A DNA stretch of 64,000 nt from Brachybacterium tyrofermentans (GTDB lineage: Bacteria; Actinomycetota; Actinomycetes; Actinomycetales; Dermabacteraceae): the NCBI RefSeq assembly GCF_014897585.1, contig NZ_JABUXW010000010.1, forward strand, positions 62,001 through 126,000, given 5' to 3'. The position numbers and the translations under genes are program-made. The notes beneath the pieces are model-generated. The model had not been told where the DNA came from. It made no database searches and worked only from the letters and a program-made list of their open reading frames with translations. Below are positions 1-8,837 of this stretch, piece after piece. Numbering within the stretch: the stretch's first letter is position 1; each line of letters opens with the position of its first letter.

Positions 1-2
1 TC

Positions 3-824
3 ACGGCGCGCACCGACCGTGACGCGCTGATCACCGGGGATGCTGTCCTCCTGGATCTGCGTCCGGCCTCCTTCGCGGCCCGCATGCTCTCCGCCGCGAT
101 CGACGGCGCGCTGCAGCTGGGCATCCTCATCGTCTGCACCGTCGCGGTGGCATGGACGGCGGCGCGCGCGGATCTCGACGAGGGGTTGATCGCCGCCGCG
201 ATCGTGGCCGTGTCCGTGGCCGCCTACGTCGGATACCCCGTGCTCTGCGAGATGCTGCTGCAGGGTCGTTCGGTGGGGCGAATCGCGATGGGCACGCGGG
301 TGGTGCGGGACGACGGCGGTCCCGTCCACGGGCGCCAGAGCCTGCTCCGTGCCGTGATGGCGATGCTGGAGATCTGGTCCACCGCCGGATCCATCGCGCT
401 GACCTGCGCGGTGATCGATCGCAAGTCTCGGCGACTGGGCGATCTGCTGGCCGGGACCCTCGTGATCCAGGAGCGCATGGCGGCACTCGAGCCGAGGCGC
501 ACCGAGGTGCCCGCGCGCCTGCAGGAGTGGGTGGCCGCCGCCGACGTGGGCCGGCTCCCGCTCACCCTCATGCAGGACATCCGCTCGTTCCTGCCGCGGG
601 CTGACCGGATCAATCCGGAGTCGCGCCGTCAGCTCTCCCGGGATCTGCTGCGTCGTACGCTGCCCCACGTCGCGCCAGCTCCGCCGCCCGGAACGGTGCC
701 CGAGGAGTTTCTGGCCGCGGTGATCGCGGAGCGGTCGCGCCGTGACGAGGAGCGGCTGCGTCGAGCGCAGGGGCGCCAGGAGGAGCTCGCCGCGGAGGTA
801 CGCGCAGTCCGCTTCTCCGCCTGA
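3..824 (+). CDS. RDD family membrane protein (5' end outside window)
   Basis: The reading frame is already open at the window edge, so the true start lies upstream and about 273 residues are visible. Two hydrophobic segments (about nt 100-165 and 190-255) are followed by the family signature: an R...ID pair at the first segment, the GRSVGRIAMGTRVVRDD turn, and RRLGDLLAGTLVI after a third hydrophobic stretch. These are hallmarks of the RDD family, integral membrane proteins of largely unknown role. The C-terminal 120 residues are hydrophilic and end in an Arg/Glu-rich, probably helical tail. In many actinobacteria an RDD gene sits near SpoIIM-like and MoxR genes, but those would be left of the window. 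It converges on manB. Confidence 0.85.
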   Translation, partial: TARTDRDALITGDAVLLDLRPASFAARMLSAAIDGALQLGILIVCTVAVAWTAARADLDEGLIAAAIVAVSVAAYVGYPVLCEMLLQGRSVGRIAMGTRVVRDDGGPVHGRQSLLRAVMAMLEIWSTAGSIALTCAVIDRKSRRLGDLLAGTLVIQERMAALEPRRTEVPARLQEWVAAADVGRLPLTLMQDIRSFLPRADRINPESRRQLSRDLLRRTLPHVAPAPPPGTVPEEFLAAVIAERSRRDEERLRRAQGRQEELAAEVRAVRFSA

Positions 825-826
825 GG

Positions 827-899
827 CGCTCTCCAGCAGAGCATTCCCGGTCGCTCTCCGGCAGAGCGTTCCCGGTCGCTCTCCGGCAGAGCATTCCCT
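827..899. repeat. Three tandem 25-bp hairpin repeats
   Basis: Three head-to-tail copies begin at 827, 852 and 877 (the last is truncated). Each contains GCTCTCCGGCAGAGC, or a variant with A at the ninth base, in which GCTCT pairs with AGAGC around a 5-nt loop, followed by a TTCCCGGT-type spacer. The array starts 3 nt after the RDD stop codon, between convergent genes. It could act as a bidirectional terminator or mRNA 3'-end stabiliser. The rest of the gap, to 1025, shows nothing further that I recognise. Confidence 0.75.
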
Positions 900-1025
900 C
901 ACCGCAGGCGCACGTGCGTCACCCGCAGCAGAGACTGTGGCCCTCAGCGGGAGCGGGGATTGGAGCTGGGCCCGGACCTGCGCCGGAGCCGGGGACTCTC
1001 CGTCTCCGGGTGTCCGTGCGTCGTC

Positions 1026-2732
1026 TCAGGCTGTCGGCACGTCGTGGCGCCCGGCGATCAGCACCGGGATCCCGCCCTCGACCGGGTGCCGACGGGCGCA
1101 GTCCGTGCACTGAAGAGCCGCCTCGACGTCCCGCAGCTCTCCGCCGCAGTCGGGACAGCGCAGGCGCGAGCGCACCCAGCTGGGAACATCGGCACCGCTG
1201 GCTCCGGCAGGAAGCTCGACGGCTTCTGCGCCCGGCCCCGCCTGATCGGCGTCGTCATCGTCCCGTGCGATGGCGAGGATCTCGTCCCGGATGCGGGCCA
1301 TGGTGGTCCTCTCTCCTGCTTCGACGTTCAGCCGCAGCAGCGGCTCGGTGTTCGAGGAGCGCAACGAGAACCACCAGCGGTCCTCGGGGTCGAGATCCTC
1401 GTCCCAGTGCACGACGGTCAGCCCGTCCAGCTCGTCGATCTGCGCGGCTCTCAGCGACGTCGACTGCTCGCGGACCCGGTCCAGAGCCGCCCCGGAGTCA
1501 CGCACCAGGGAGTTGATCTCCCCGCTGGAGGGATACGGATCATGCTCCGCGACCAGCGCGGAGAGCGGCCCGTCGGTCTCGGCGAGAGCTGCCAGCATAT
1601 GGAGCGCCGCGAGCATCCCGGAGTCCGCGGAGAAGAAGTCCCGGAAATAGTAGTGCGCAGAGTGCTCGCCGCCGAAGACGGCGTCGTGCTCGGCCATGAT
1701 CGCCTTGATCAGCGAGTGGCCCACGGGAGCGCGCACCACGTCTCCCCCGGCCTCGAGCACCGTCTCGGTGACGTGGCGGGAGGAGACCAGGTTCGCGACC
1801 ACCGCTGGCCGCTCCTCGCCGGCGGCACGAGCCCGGGCGACCTCGCGGCGCGCGATGAGCGCGGTCACCGCCGAGGGCGGGACCGGGGTGCCGGTCTCGT
1901 CGACCACCACGCAGCGGTCGGCGTCGCCGTCGAAGGCGAGCCCGAGATCGGCCCCCTCCCGGACGACTGCCGCCTGCAGATCGCGAAGCGTCTCGCGGTC
2001 CAGCGGGTCGGCACGATGGTTCGGGAAGGTGCCGTCGAGGTCGAAGTGGAGCGGGATCACCATCAGCTGCTCCAGGGCACCGAGCACGGCGGGGGCAGTC
2101 AGTCCGGCCATGGCGTTAGCCGCGTCCACGACGACCCGGAGAGGCCGACGGGTGGGGACGCCGACCAGTTCATGGAGGGTCCGGACATAATCCGGGAGGG
2201 TGTCCAGCGGCTCCGAGCGGCCGTCCCCGCGCTCCGGGATCTCGCCGGCCGCGAGGTAGGCCTCGGCACCGCGACGGATCTCCTCCAGACCGGTGTCCCG
2301 GCTGATCGGTCGCGCGCCCGGCAGGCACAGCTTCAGGCCGTTGTCCGGGGCCGGATTGTGGGAGGCGGTGATCATCACCCCGGCCGCGCGATGCAGCCCG
2401 GAGGCGCAGTACAGCTGGTCGGTCGAGGAGAGTCCGGCATCGGCGACGATCGCCCCGCGGCGCACCGCGCCCTCGATGACCGCACGAGAGAGCTCCGGGG
2501 AGCTGACGCGCATGTCATGGGCGACGATCAGCTCCTGGGACTCCAGGAAGTCCGCGAAGGCGGCTCCGAGGGCACGGGCGACGTCGACGCTCAGCTGGGT
2601 CCCGGCCGTGCCACGTACGTCGTAGGCCTTGACGATCGAGGCGAGGGACACGGAGGAGGCGGGAGAAGCATGGGAGTCCTGATCGACCGCAGCCGGGGCG
2701 GTGCCGTCGGAGGACGGCGCGGGATCAGTCAT
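1026..2732 (-). CDS. manB: Phosphomannomutase/phosphoglucomutase fused to a Trm112-like zinc ribbon
   Basis: This 568-residue protein belongs to the alpha-D-phosphohexomutase family and should interconvert mannose-6-P and mannose-1-P for GDP-mannose supply. The phosphoserine loop ITASHNP places the catalytic serine at residue 124, the metal loop FDGDADR lies at about 267-273, and the phosphate-binding RSSNTEP lies near the end of the catalytic part. From about residue 516 a separate domain follows with CPDC (526/529) and CTDC (542/545), the Trm112-type zinc ribbon usually encoded by a small adjacent gene. The ATG at 2732 is chosen because it overlaps the DUF3499 stop codon; the longer open frame upstream lacks family similarity. 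No manA/SIS gene follows, unlike Streptomyces as I recall it. Confidence 0.9.
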   Translation of the reverse strand: MTDPAPSSDGTAPAAVDQDSHASPASSVSLASIVKAYDVRGTAGTQLSVDVARALGAAFADFLESQELIVAHDMRVSSPELSRAVIEGAVRRGAIVADAGLSSTDQLYCASGLHRAAGVMITASHNPAPDNGLKLCLPGARPISRDTGLEEIRRGAEAYLAAGEIPERGDGRSEPLDTLPDYVRTLHELVGVPTRRPLRVVVDAANAMAGLTAPAVLGALEQLMVIPLHFDLDGTFPNHRADPLDRETLRDLQAAVVREGADLGLAFDGDADRCVVVDETGTPVPPSAVTALIARREVARARAAGEERPAVVANLVSSRHVTETVLEAGGDVVRAPVGHSLIKAIMAEHDAVFGGEHSAHYYFRDFFSADSGMLAALHMLAALAETDGPLSALVAEHDPYPSSGEINSLVRDSGAALDRVREQSTSLRAAQIDELDGLTVVHWDEDLDPEDRWWFSLRSSNTEPLLRLNVEAGERTTMARIRDEILAIARDDDDADQAGPGAEAVELPAGASGADVPSWVRSRLRCPDCGGELRDVEAALQCTDCARRHPVEGGIPVLIAGRHDVPTA

Positions 2733-3096
2733 TCGTGCTCCTGAGGACATGGAGGTGGCGGCCGGGCTCGGTGCCCTCGGGCCGACGGCTCGGTTCGCGG
2801 GACGAGGGCGGGCCCGGGCTGTGCCCGGTCGGCTCCGCCGGGGGCCGATGGGGGCGCACGGCATCGGCCAGAGCGACCAGATCGTCGCTGACCTCCTCGC
2901 TCCCGGCAACCCGCAGCAGCTCCCAGCCCCGTGGCGCGGTCATACCGCTCGCATGGTCGCGGCAGAGGTCATAGGCATGGGGCTCGCTGACCCGCGAGAG
3001 GGGGCCCAGCACAGCGGTGGAATCCGCATAGACGAAGGTCAACGAACTCACGGCCGGTCGCGAGCAGGCGGTTCTGGAGCATTCACGAGCTGGCAC
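2725..3096 (-). CDS. DUF3499 family protein
   Basis: A 123-residue protein whose first 60 residues match the actinobacterial DUF3499 pattern: CSRTACSRPAV, TFVYADSTAVLGPL, EPHAYDLC..H and TAPRGWE. Cys6, Cys11, Cys45 and His48 could form a zinc site. The C-terminal half is Pro/Arg-rich and probably disordered. Function is unknown. The gene lies immediately before the phosphomannomutase (8-nt overlap), as in mycobacteria (Rv3258c-Rv3257c). The GTG at 3096 fits a leaderless transcript, because a TACACT box ends 7 nt upstream and no Shine-Dalgarno sequence is present. Confidence 0.85.
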   Translation of the reverse strand: MPARECSRTACSRPAVSSLTFVYADSTAVLGPLSRVSEPHAYDLCRDHASGMTAPRGWELLRVAGSEEVSDDLVALADAVRPHRPPAEPTGHSPGPPSSREPSRRPEGTEPGRHLHVLRSTND

Positions 3097-3103
3097 GTCC
3101 AGC

Positions 3104-3109
3104 AGTGTA
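3104..3109 (-). promoter_or_regulatory. Candidate -10 box (TACACT) for the DUF3499-manB operon
   Basis: TACACT on the minus strand ends 7 nt before the GTG start at 3096, the spacing expected if transcription begins at the start codon. No convincing -35 element is seen. Confidence 0.5.
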
Positions 3110-3172
3110 CGCAGTCCCGCTGTCGGCCGGTCGACGGCGCGCCCTGACCGGCGAGGACGTGGCGCAGAACGC

Positions 3173-3178
3173 TACTGT
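3173..3178 (+). promoter_or_regulatory. Candidate -10 box (TACTGT), leaderless
   Basis: TACTGT ends 6 nt before the ATG at 3185. The intervening GGGGGC is not a canonical Shine-Dalgarno at useful spacing, so a leaderless mRNA is likely. Confidence 0.4.
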
Positions 3179-3184
3179 GGGGGC

Positions 3185-3643
3185 ATGGATGTCGAGCCGT
3201 CGTCTCTCCCCGGCGCACCCGGACCCCGCTCGGGACCCCGACGCCGTGATCGTCGCGGACGCGGCCGCCGCTGGGATCTGATCCCTCCGCATCTTCCGGG
3301 ATATCGCACGCGTCGGGAACAGTTCGACGACACCGTCGCCGATGCCGGCGCCGCCCTCGCCGAGCGCTTCCCGCGCCGTCTCGCCCACCTGCAGGTGCTG
3401 GTCGAGGAGGTCCCGCCCTCGGATCCTGCGCCCTGGGAGGACGTGACGGTGCTGCTGGGCCGGGTCCTGCCGCCCTCCCGGGACCATCCGGCACGGGTGA
3501 TCGTCTACCGTCGGCCGATCCAGACCCGGTGCGAGGGCGAGCAGGACACCGAGGAGCTGGTGCGCCAGGTGCTGGCCGAGCAGATCGGCTCCTTGCTGGG
3601 CATCGACCCGGAGGACGTCGACCCGGAGGCGTGGACCGCCTGA
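3185..3643 (+). CDS. Zincin-like metallopeptidase family protein lacking the HExxH motif
   Basis: This 152-residue protein resembles the small actinobacterial metallopeptidase family (minimal zincin, DUF1025; the Rv3259 position next to whiB2/manB). It keeps the core pattern: a basic N-terminus, FDDTVADA, a strand near VTVLLGRVL, VIVYRRPI, and the C-terminal helix VRQVLAEQIGSLLGIDPEDVDP. In active members this helix carries HExxH; here the equivalent positions 131-135 read AEQIG, so both zinc-binding histidines are gone. It is probably a pseudo-enzyme with a structural or binding role. The frame is intact and the GC3 pattern is normal, so it does not look like a decaying gene. Confidence 0.75.
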   Translation: MDVEPSSLPGAPGPRSGPRRRDRRGRGRRWDLIPPHLPGYRTRREQFDDTVADAGAALAERFPRRLAHLQVLVEEVPPSDPAPWEDVTVLLGRVLPPSRDHPARVIVYRRPIQTRCEGEQDTEELVRQVLAEQIGSLLGIDPEDVDPEAWTA

Positions 3644-3686
3644 TCAGGCCGGCCGGACCGCGCTCCACGCCTCCCGGACCAACGCC

Positions 3687-3725
3687 GTCAGTCCTGCGAT
3701 GTCAGTCCAGCTGCGTCAGTCCTGC
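3687..3725. repeat. Three 14-bp-spaced direct repeats across a convergent junction
   Basis: GTCAGTCC(T/A)GC occurs at 3687, 3701 and 3715, an exact 14-bp period. The third copy contains the stop codon of the minus-strand DUF5719 gene, so the repeat may be an expanded gene end. No strong hairpin is seen. Confidence 0.7.
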
Positions 3726-5362
3726 ACCCTGATCGTGAAGGGATCGCTGGTCTGCTGCGCCGTGGTGACCGGGAGCGAGGAGAGCAGGAGGCCGCCGGCG
3801 CCGTCGCTCTCCCGCTGCATCCATCCGGCGCGCACCGCGCCCGGCACGTCCGGGACCACGGAGAGCGCGCTCGGGCTGGCGCCGTCGATCGTCAGGGAGT
3901 CGGCCGCGACCGTGACCGATGCCCCCTCGGCGATATCCACCTCGACCGGCTTCCCCGCGCTGCCATCGGCGGCGAGGGGCACGATCGCCGCTCCGCTCGC
4001 CTCCGAGGCCGTCAGAGTCAGGCTTCCGGCGCCACCCTCGGCGGGCAGGGCCAGGACCCCGGCGCTGACGAGGGCGGGCGCGGGAGCGACGACCGTGAAG
4101 TCGACGGGTGCTCCGAGGGTGTCTCCGGGAAGGTCCGCCCCGGTGGCCGAGCTGCGGGTCACGGCATGCACCGGCTCCGGGGACCGCACGGAGACCGAAT
4201 AGGTGCCGTCCTGGAGCCCGTCCAGCGGGAGCGAGACCACCGCGCCGGCGGCGATCTCGACGTCCTCGAGCGAGGCCGCATCGAGGACCCCGTCAGGTCC
4301 GGAGACCTCGACCGACGCCGTGGTGTCCGTCCCCTGCGGGTTGGCCAGCACCAGCTGGGGCGCGGTCCCGGCGACGTCGACCCCGGGCATGGTCTGCTCG
4401 ACGGCCGCTCCGGACAGGGGCGTGAGGATCTCGGCGCCGCCCGGGGTGAGCCCGTCGCGCTCCGTGGTCTGGACGTGCATGGACAGCGGTGCACCGAGCA
4501 CCGATGCCCGCACGCCCACGGCGTCATGACCGCCGGCGACGGACTCGAGCAGAACCTGCTCCTCGGCACCCGGGGCGACGACGATCTGGCTGCGGCCCTC
4601 CATCGCGGCCGGTCCGTCCTCGGTCCAGACCTGGACCGAGGCGGTGGCGGGGCGCTCGGTCGGGTTGCGCAGCACGAGCGTGGAGCTGTCCCCGGTGGCC
4701 GTGGAGATCCCCAGGAAGGTGGCGTCCGTCATCGGGGCGCCGCAGCGCGTCAGCGCGAGCGACCGGTAGTCGCCGCTGGTCGTGGCGGTGGACTGCACCG
4801 AGTCCGTGACCGCCCTGCCGCCCTCGGAGGTCGCCGCCCGGACCACGGAGGACCCGTCGACCTCGGGGACGATCTGGGTTCCGACGCCGAGGTCCGCCGA
4901 GGCGGTGTCCGTGCTCAGGGCAGAGCCGTCGGCGGTCTCGGTGGCGAGCGACGGGGCGCGCACCTTCCCGTTCTCGTCCTGCAGGGTCTCGGAGCCGCTG
5001 ACCCGCCCGAAGAGCACCGAGGAGTCCTGCTCGAGGGCGACGCTGGACAGGCCCACCGTGGAGCTGGGCGGGGTGACCGAGAGGTCCTGATCCGCCGTCT
5101 CGACGAGCAGCTGATCAGGGACGTCGAGCGGGCCCGGGCACCACTGCGCGCTCGCCCCGGGCTGCGACTGGCTCTCCATGCGGGTGACCTGCGGGGGCTC
5201 GGGGGTCGGCGAGGTGACGATGATACCGATCGCAGCCGCGAGCGGGAGCAGGGAGGCCAGAGCCAGCACCGGGCGCACCGGTCCATGGCGCTCGCGGCGG
5301 GACAGCCGCGGGGGCTCCTGCTCCTGGGCATCGCGGGGATGCTGGGGATCGTGGTCAGCCAT
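3716..5362 (-). CDS. DUF5719 family envelope protein
   Basis: A 548-residue protein with a charged N-terminus and one membrane segment (about residues 31-50, PVLALASLLPLAAAIGII), followed by an all-beta-looking extracytoplasmic region rich in Ser, Thr, Val and Asp. It belongs to the actinobacterial DUF5719 family, which usually sits directly after a large membrane glycosyltransferase, as here (8-nt overlap). One cysteine lies just after the anchor (QWCPG) and another near residue 200 (LTRCGAP), and they could form a disulfide. The constant pairing suggests it assists or is modified by that glycosyltransferase in the cell envelope; this is inference. Confidence 0.8.
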   Translation of the reverse strand: MADHDPQHPRDAQEQEPPRLSRRERHGPVRPVLALASLLPLAAAIGIIVTSPTPEPPQVTRMESQSQPGASAQWCPGPLDVPDQLLVETADQDLSVTPPSSTVGLSSVALEQDSSVLFGRVSGSETLQDENGKVRAPSLATETADGSALSTDTASADLGVGTQIVPEVDGSSVVRAATSEGGRAVTDSVQSTATTSGDYRSLALTRCGAPMTDATFLGISTATGDSSTLVLRNPTERPATASVQVWTEDGPAAMEGRSQIVVAPGAEEQVLLESVAGGHDAVGVRASVLGAPLSMHVQTTERDGLTPGGAEILTPLSGAAVEQTMPGVDVAGTAPQLVLANPQGTDTTASVEVSGPDGVLDAASLEDVEIAAGAVVSLPLDGLQDGTYSVSVRSPEPVHAVTRSSATGADLPGDTLGAPVDFTVVAPAPALVSAGVLALPAEGGAGSLTLTASEASGAAIVPLAADGSAGKPVEVDIAEGASVTVAADSLTIDGASPSALSVVPDVPGAVRAGWMQRESDGAGGLLLSSLPVTTAQQTSDPFTIRVQD

Positions 5363-8300
5363 ACATCTCCTCCGCGTCCCGGGTGCGCAGGCGCCAGGGG
5401 ATCGAGATCACGATGGTCAGAGCGAGGACCGCGTACAGCAGGATCTGCCAGACCAGCCGGGCAGGCTGCTCACGGTGGATGTCGATCTCGCCATCGGCTC
5501 CGGACGGGATGGCGAAGCCCTGGGCCCAGTCGCCGACCACGACGGGTTCGAGCTCGGTCCCGTCCAGGGTCGCCCGCCACTGGCTGTCAGCGCGCTCGGA
5601 CAGCACCACGGTGCGCTCGCTGCTGTCCGCGGGGATCCGTCCGGTGGCGTCGATGACGCCGCTGGACAGCGCCACCGGGTCCGCGCCGCCGACGACCACG
5701 GCGCGGGGCGCGGTACCGAGCACACGCCACATGCCGCCCCGGGAGCCTTCGGTGACCTTCTCCAAGGTCGAGGAGGAGTCGAGCGCGCCCACGAGATCCA
5801 GCTGGTCGGCCGGGTCGCCCTCGACGACGACATAGGCGATCGCGAGGGACGCCGCCGCCTGCTCCGGGTCATCGGGCCCGGCGCCCTCCGTCCCGCTGGA
5901 CAGCATCGTGGCGACCGTCGCCCGCAGCGCGCCCTGAGCGGGGTCGTCGTCGACCATCTCGCCGGCGCGGACCGTGTCCACGGCGCGCGCATCGGTGATC
6001 GTGGCGTGCTGGATGACGGTGTCCCCGCCGTGGACGACGAGCCTCGCCTCGATCGTCCCGTCGTCCTGCTGCTCGAGCACGAGCACCCTCGCCCTCGCCT
6101 CGGTCCGGCCCTGATCCGCTGCGGCAGCAGGGACCGCACCACCTTCGACGCGGTCCAGACGGAGCTGGCCGGGGAGCGCCAGGGTCCAGCCGGCGACTGT
6201 CACGACGCAGACCACGGCGACCAGGGCACCTATCACCGTCGTGCCGGCTCGGCGCAGGCCGCCGTCCTCCTCCTCGCGGCGGGCCAGGGCGTCGAAGCTC
6301 GCGGCGGCACCGACCGAGAGGATCAGCAGGATCGCGCTCTGCAGGGCGTTCCAGGGCGCGGGCACCAGCTGGTCGCCGGCGACCGCGACGGCGGTGGAAC
6401 GGGTCAGGAAAAGGGTCATGAGGCCGACGGCGGCCAGAAGGATGCTGAACCGTCCCGCCCTGCCGGCGCTCCCGGCGAGCAGCGGGGAGATGACCGCGGC
6501 GATCACCACGGGTGCCACCGGGATCATCGGCACCAGCAGGGCGCCGGTCGTGCCCACCAGGGGGACGAGCAGCTCCTGCAGGCCGGGGGCGACCGGCCAC
6601 AGCGTGAGCAGGTCGAGCGTGTCGGCGCTGGGAGCCCGGGGCGGGACCCCGCTGACGGCCAGCAGCGTCTCGGGGTGGCCGAGGTAGACGGGGAGGTAGG
6701 GGACGTGCAGCGCGAGCGAGGGCAGCAGGATCCACAGCAGGCGCAGGCGCCGGCCGGGCACGACGACCGCGAGGAGTGCCAGGCCCAGCGCCGCCAGCAG
6801 CACCAGCACCGGGCTCACAGCGCCGATGATCAGGAGCAGGAGCCCGCCACCCGCTGCAGCGGACACGCTGGCCTGGGAGACCTTGTGGGGTAGGCCGATC
6901 GCACGGCCGATGCACAGGGCGAGCAGCGGCAGCAGGGCGTGGACCACCAGCAGGGGCCACGCACCGATCACGAGGGCGGAGATCAGGGGCGGCGCCAGCG
7001 CCCAGAGGGTCGCGAGGGTCAGGCGGGCGCCGACGGCGCGGGTGATCGCGCCGGCCGCCCACCAGGCGGCGAGCGCGCTGGCGGGGATGGCGGCGAAGAT
7101 GAGGACCTCGACGAGGGAGCCCCCGAACGGGAGATGCCCCAGCAGGCGCGTCAGGGGGTCCGCCGGGCCGCGTTCGCCGAGTCCGCCGGGGATCCAGCTG
7201 GACCAAGCTGCTGCCCAGGTTGCCGCCCAGCTCTCGGGCAGCGCGCGCAGGCCGGGGCCGGTCAGCTCGCCGCGGCCGAAGAGACCTCGCAGCGCGAACA
7301 GCCCCAGGACCGTCGAGGCCAGCGCCACGACGACCGTCCAGAGCACGTGGCGGCCGTAGTCGGCATCCTCCACGCCGTGATGGGTGCCGGCGATGCCCCA
7401 GGTCGTACGGCGGACGCGACGTCGGTGGTCGTCATCGGCGAACAGCCGGGTCCAGGTGTCCTCGAGCCAGCGCCGCATGCTGTCGCCGCGCGGCAGGTAC
7501 AGCGGCGCGAGCCGACCGCTCGGCACCCGCGCTCGGCGGCGTGCCGCCCGACTTCGCGAGAGCACACGACCCACGCGCGGCATCGCGGCGGCCCATGCCC
7601 GCAGCTCCATGACGGCACGCCGCGGCTGCGAGGCCGCCACGGAGCCGGCCATGCGCAGCAGCGTCGTCAGGGGCAGCAGGCAGAGCATCACCAGCGCCAT
7701 GACCAGGGACCGGTGCTTCAGCAGCACGAGGATCTGGCCGGTGCGCTGCTCCTGCAGCCGGTCCAGGAGCGGCCGGGTGGGATGGGGCGACACCACGCGT
7801 GCCGCCGACTGGACGGCGACCCGCTCCCCCGATCGCCAGATCCTCCGGCACAGGTCGATCTCCGCCCAGGGCTCGGGGAGGTCAGGATCCAGCCCGCCCA
7901 CATCGCGCAGGGTCTGCTCACGGATCAGCATGCCGGGCAGGGCGACCGCGAGGACGTCCTCGCGCCAATCGGCCTGACCCTGGTCGATCTCCCCGGGATC
8001 GACCCCGGTGATGATGCGCCCGCCGTGGGTCAGGGTGAGGCCGACGTCGACCAGCGCATCCGCGCTCTCCGCCGTCAGGAGGGCTGCATCGCCGGGCTCG
8101 CCGCCGTGCTCGACGGGACGCCCGATCTCGTCGTCGGACTGTTCCGCGCCGGTCGGCGCGGGGTCAGGAGCGGGACGGGTCCTCGGACGAACCCGCTTGG
8201 CGCCGACCACGCCGGTGTTCGGGGAGCTCGCCACCATCTCGAGCTCGCGCTCCAGGGCCGTCCGCCCGGGGGTCCCGGCGTCGGTGACGAACCACAGCCA

Positions 8301-8825
8301 GCTCTCCTCCGCCGCGCCAGCCATGCGACCGATGCGTCGACCGGAGCGCTGACGCTCCGTGCGCAGCCGTTCGGGGACCAGGGCCAGATCCTCGGCCTGC
8401 TGAGTACGACGTCGTTCCTCCGCCGCCGTGTCGATGGCCCGCGCACGCCGTCCCAGCGGCGCCTGCTTCGCGGGAGAGCCCGTGCCCGACAGGGCCGGGT
8501 CAGAGGAGTCATGCGCGGACGGGAGATCCGCAGCGGGATCGCCGTCACCCAGCTCACCGCCACTCTCGAGGAGATCCAGCGCCTCGTGCACTGCTCCGGC
8601 GCGTCCGACAGTGGACGACATGGTCCGGACGTCGTCGACGACCCCGTCGCCGAGGAGCTGATCGAGTCTGGCGAGGGAGTCGTCGGGAAGGTCCGCCCCG
8701 GCGACCACGACGAGGCGGTCGGCCGGTCGGGATTGTGAGAGGACTGCGTCGAACGTCGCGTTCCGCGAGCGCTCAGGGGTCGACCCGCTCAGCAGGACGA
8801 CAGCAGTGACATGGCGTTCGCTCAC
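5355..8825 (-). CDS. Very large GT2 glycosyltransferase with multi-pass membrane domain
   Basis: This 1,156-residue protein opens with a GT2-like nucleotide-sugar fold (AVVLLSGSTPERSRNATFDAVLSQS, then VVVAGADLPDD). The fold is interrupted by a long acidic, low-complexity insert (about residues 90-160) and continues through WLWFVTDAGTP, where the usual DxD is reduced to TDAG, to an IDLCRRIWRSGE element. After about residue 370 come roughly a dozen transmembrane helices, then an extracytoplasmic region that ends in a last helix and the RTRDAEEMYG tail. The architecture matches the actinobacterial GT2 found between whiB2 and DUF5719. Substrate is unknown. The GTG start at 8825 lies 12 nt after the whiB stop, so it is probably co-transcribed with whiB. 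Confidence 0.8.
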   Translation of the reverse strand: MSERHVTAVVLLSGSTPERSRNATFDAVLSQSRPADRLVVVAGADLPDDSLARLDQLLGDGVVDDVRTMSSTVGRAGAVHEALDLLESGGELGDGDPAADLPSAHDSSDPALSGTGSPAKQAPLGRRARAIDTAAEERRRTQQAEDLALVPERLRTERQRSGRRIGRMAGAAEESWLWFVTDAGTPGRTALERELEMVASSPNTGVVGAKRVRPRTRPAPDPAPTGAEQSDDEIGRPVEHGGEPGDAALLTAESADALVDVGLTLTHGGRIITGVDPGEIDQGQADWREDVLAVALPGMLIREQTLRDVGGLDPDLPEPWAEIDLCRRIWRSGERVAVQSAARVVSPHPTRPLLDRLQEQRTGQILVLLKHRSLVMALVMLCLLPLTTLLRMAGSVAASQPRRAVMELRAWAAAMPRVGRVLSRSRAARRRARVPSGRLAPLYLPRGDSMRRWLEDTWTRLFADDDHRRRVRRTTWGIAGTHHGVEDADYGRHVLWTVVVALASTVLGLFALRGLFGRGELTGPGLRALPESWAATWAAAWSSWIPGGLGERGPADPLTRLLGHLPFGGSLVEVLIFAAIPASALAAWWAAGAITRAVGARLTLATLWALAPPLISALVIGAWPLLVVHALLPLLALCIGRAIGLPHKVSQASVSAAAGGGLLLLIIGAVSPVLVLLAALGLALLAVVVPGRRLRLLWILLPSLALHVPYLPVYLGHPETLLAVSGVPPRAPSADTLDLLTLWPVAPGLQELLVPLVGTTGALLVPMIPVAPVVIAAVISPLLAGSAGRAGRFSILLAAVGLMTLFLTRSTAVAVAGDQLVPAPWNALQSAILLILSVGAAASFDALARREEEDGGLRRAGTTVIGALVAVVCVVTVAGWTLALPGQLRLDRVEGGAVPAAAADQGRTEARARVLVLEQQDDGTIEARLVVHGGDTVIQHATITDARAVDTVRAGEMVDDDPAQGALRATVATMLSSGTEGAGPDDPEQAAASLAIAYVVVEGDPADQLDLVGALDSSSTLEKVTEGSRGGMWRVLGTAPRAVVVGGADPVALSSGVIDATGRIPADSSERTVVLSERADSQWRATLDGTELEPVVVGDWAQGFAIPSGADGEIDIHREQPARLVWQILLYAVLALTIVISIPWRLRTRDAEEMYG

Positions 8826-8837
8826 CGGGAAATGATG

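Noticed and set aside
960-2744. Long plus-strand open frame (594 codons) opposite manB
   Set aside because: It mirrors the manB gene. The composition is His/Gly/Val/Arg-rich antisense translation with no family features, which is expected at about 70% GC.
2733-2909. N-terminal extension of the manB frame
   Set aside because: The 59 extra residues are Arg/Pro-rich, antisense-like and overlap DUF3499. The ATG at 2732 is coupled to the DUF3499 stop.
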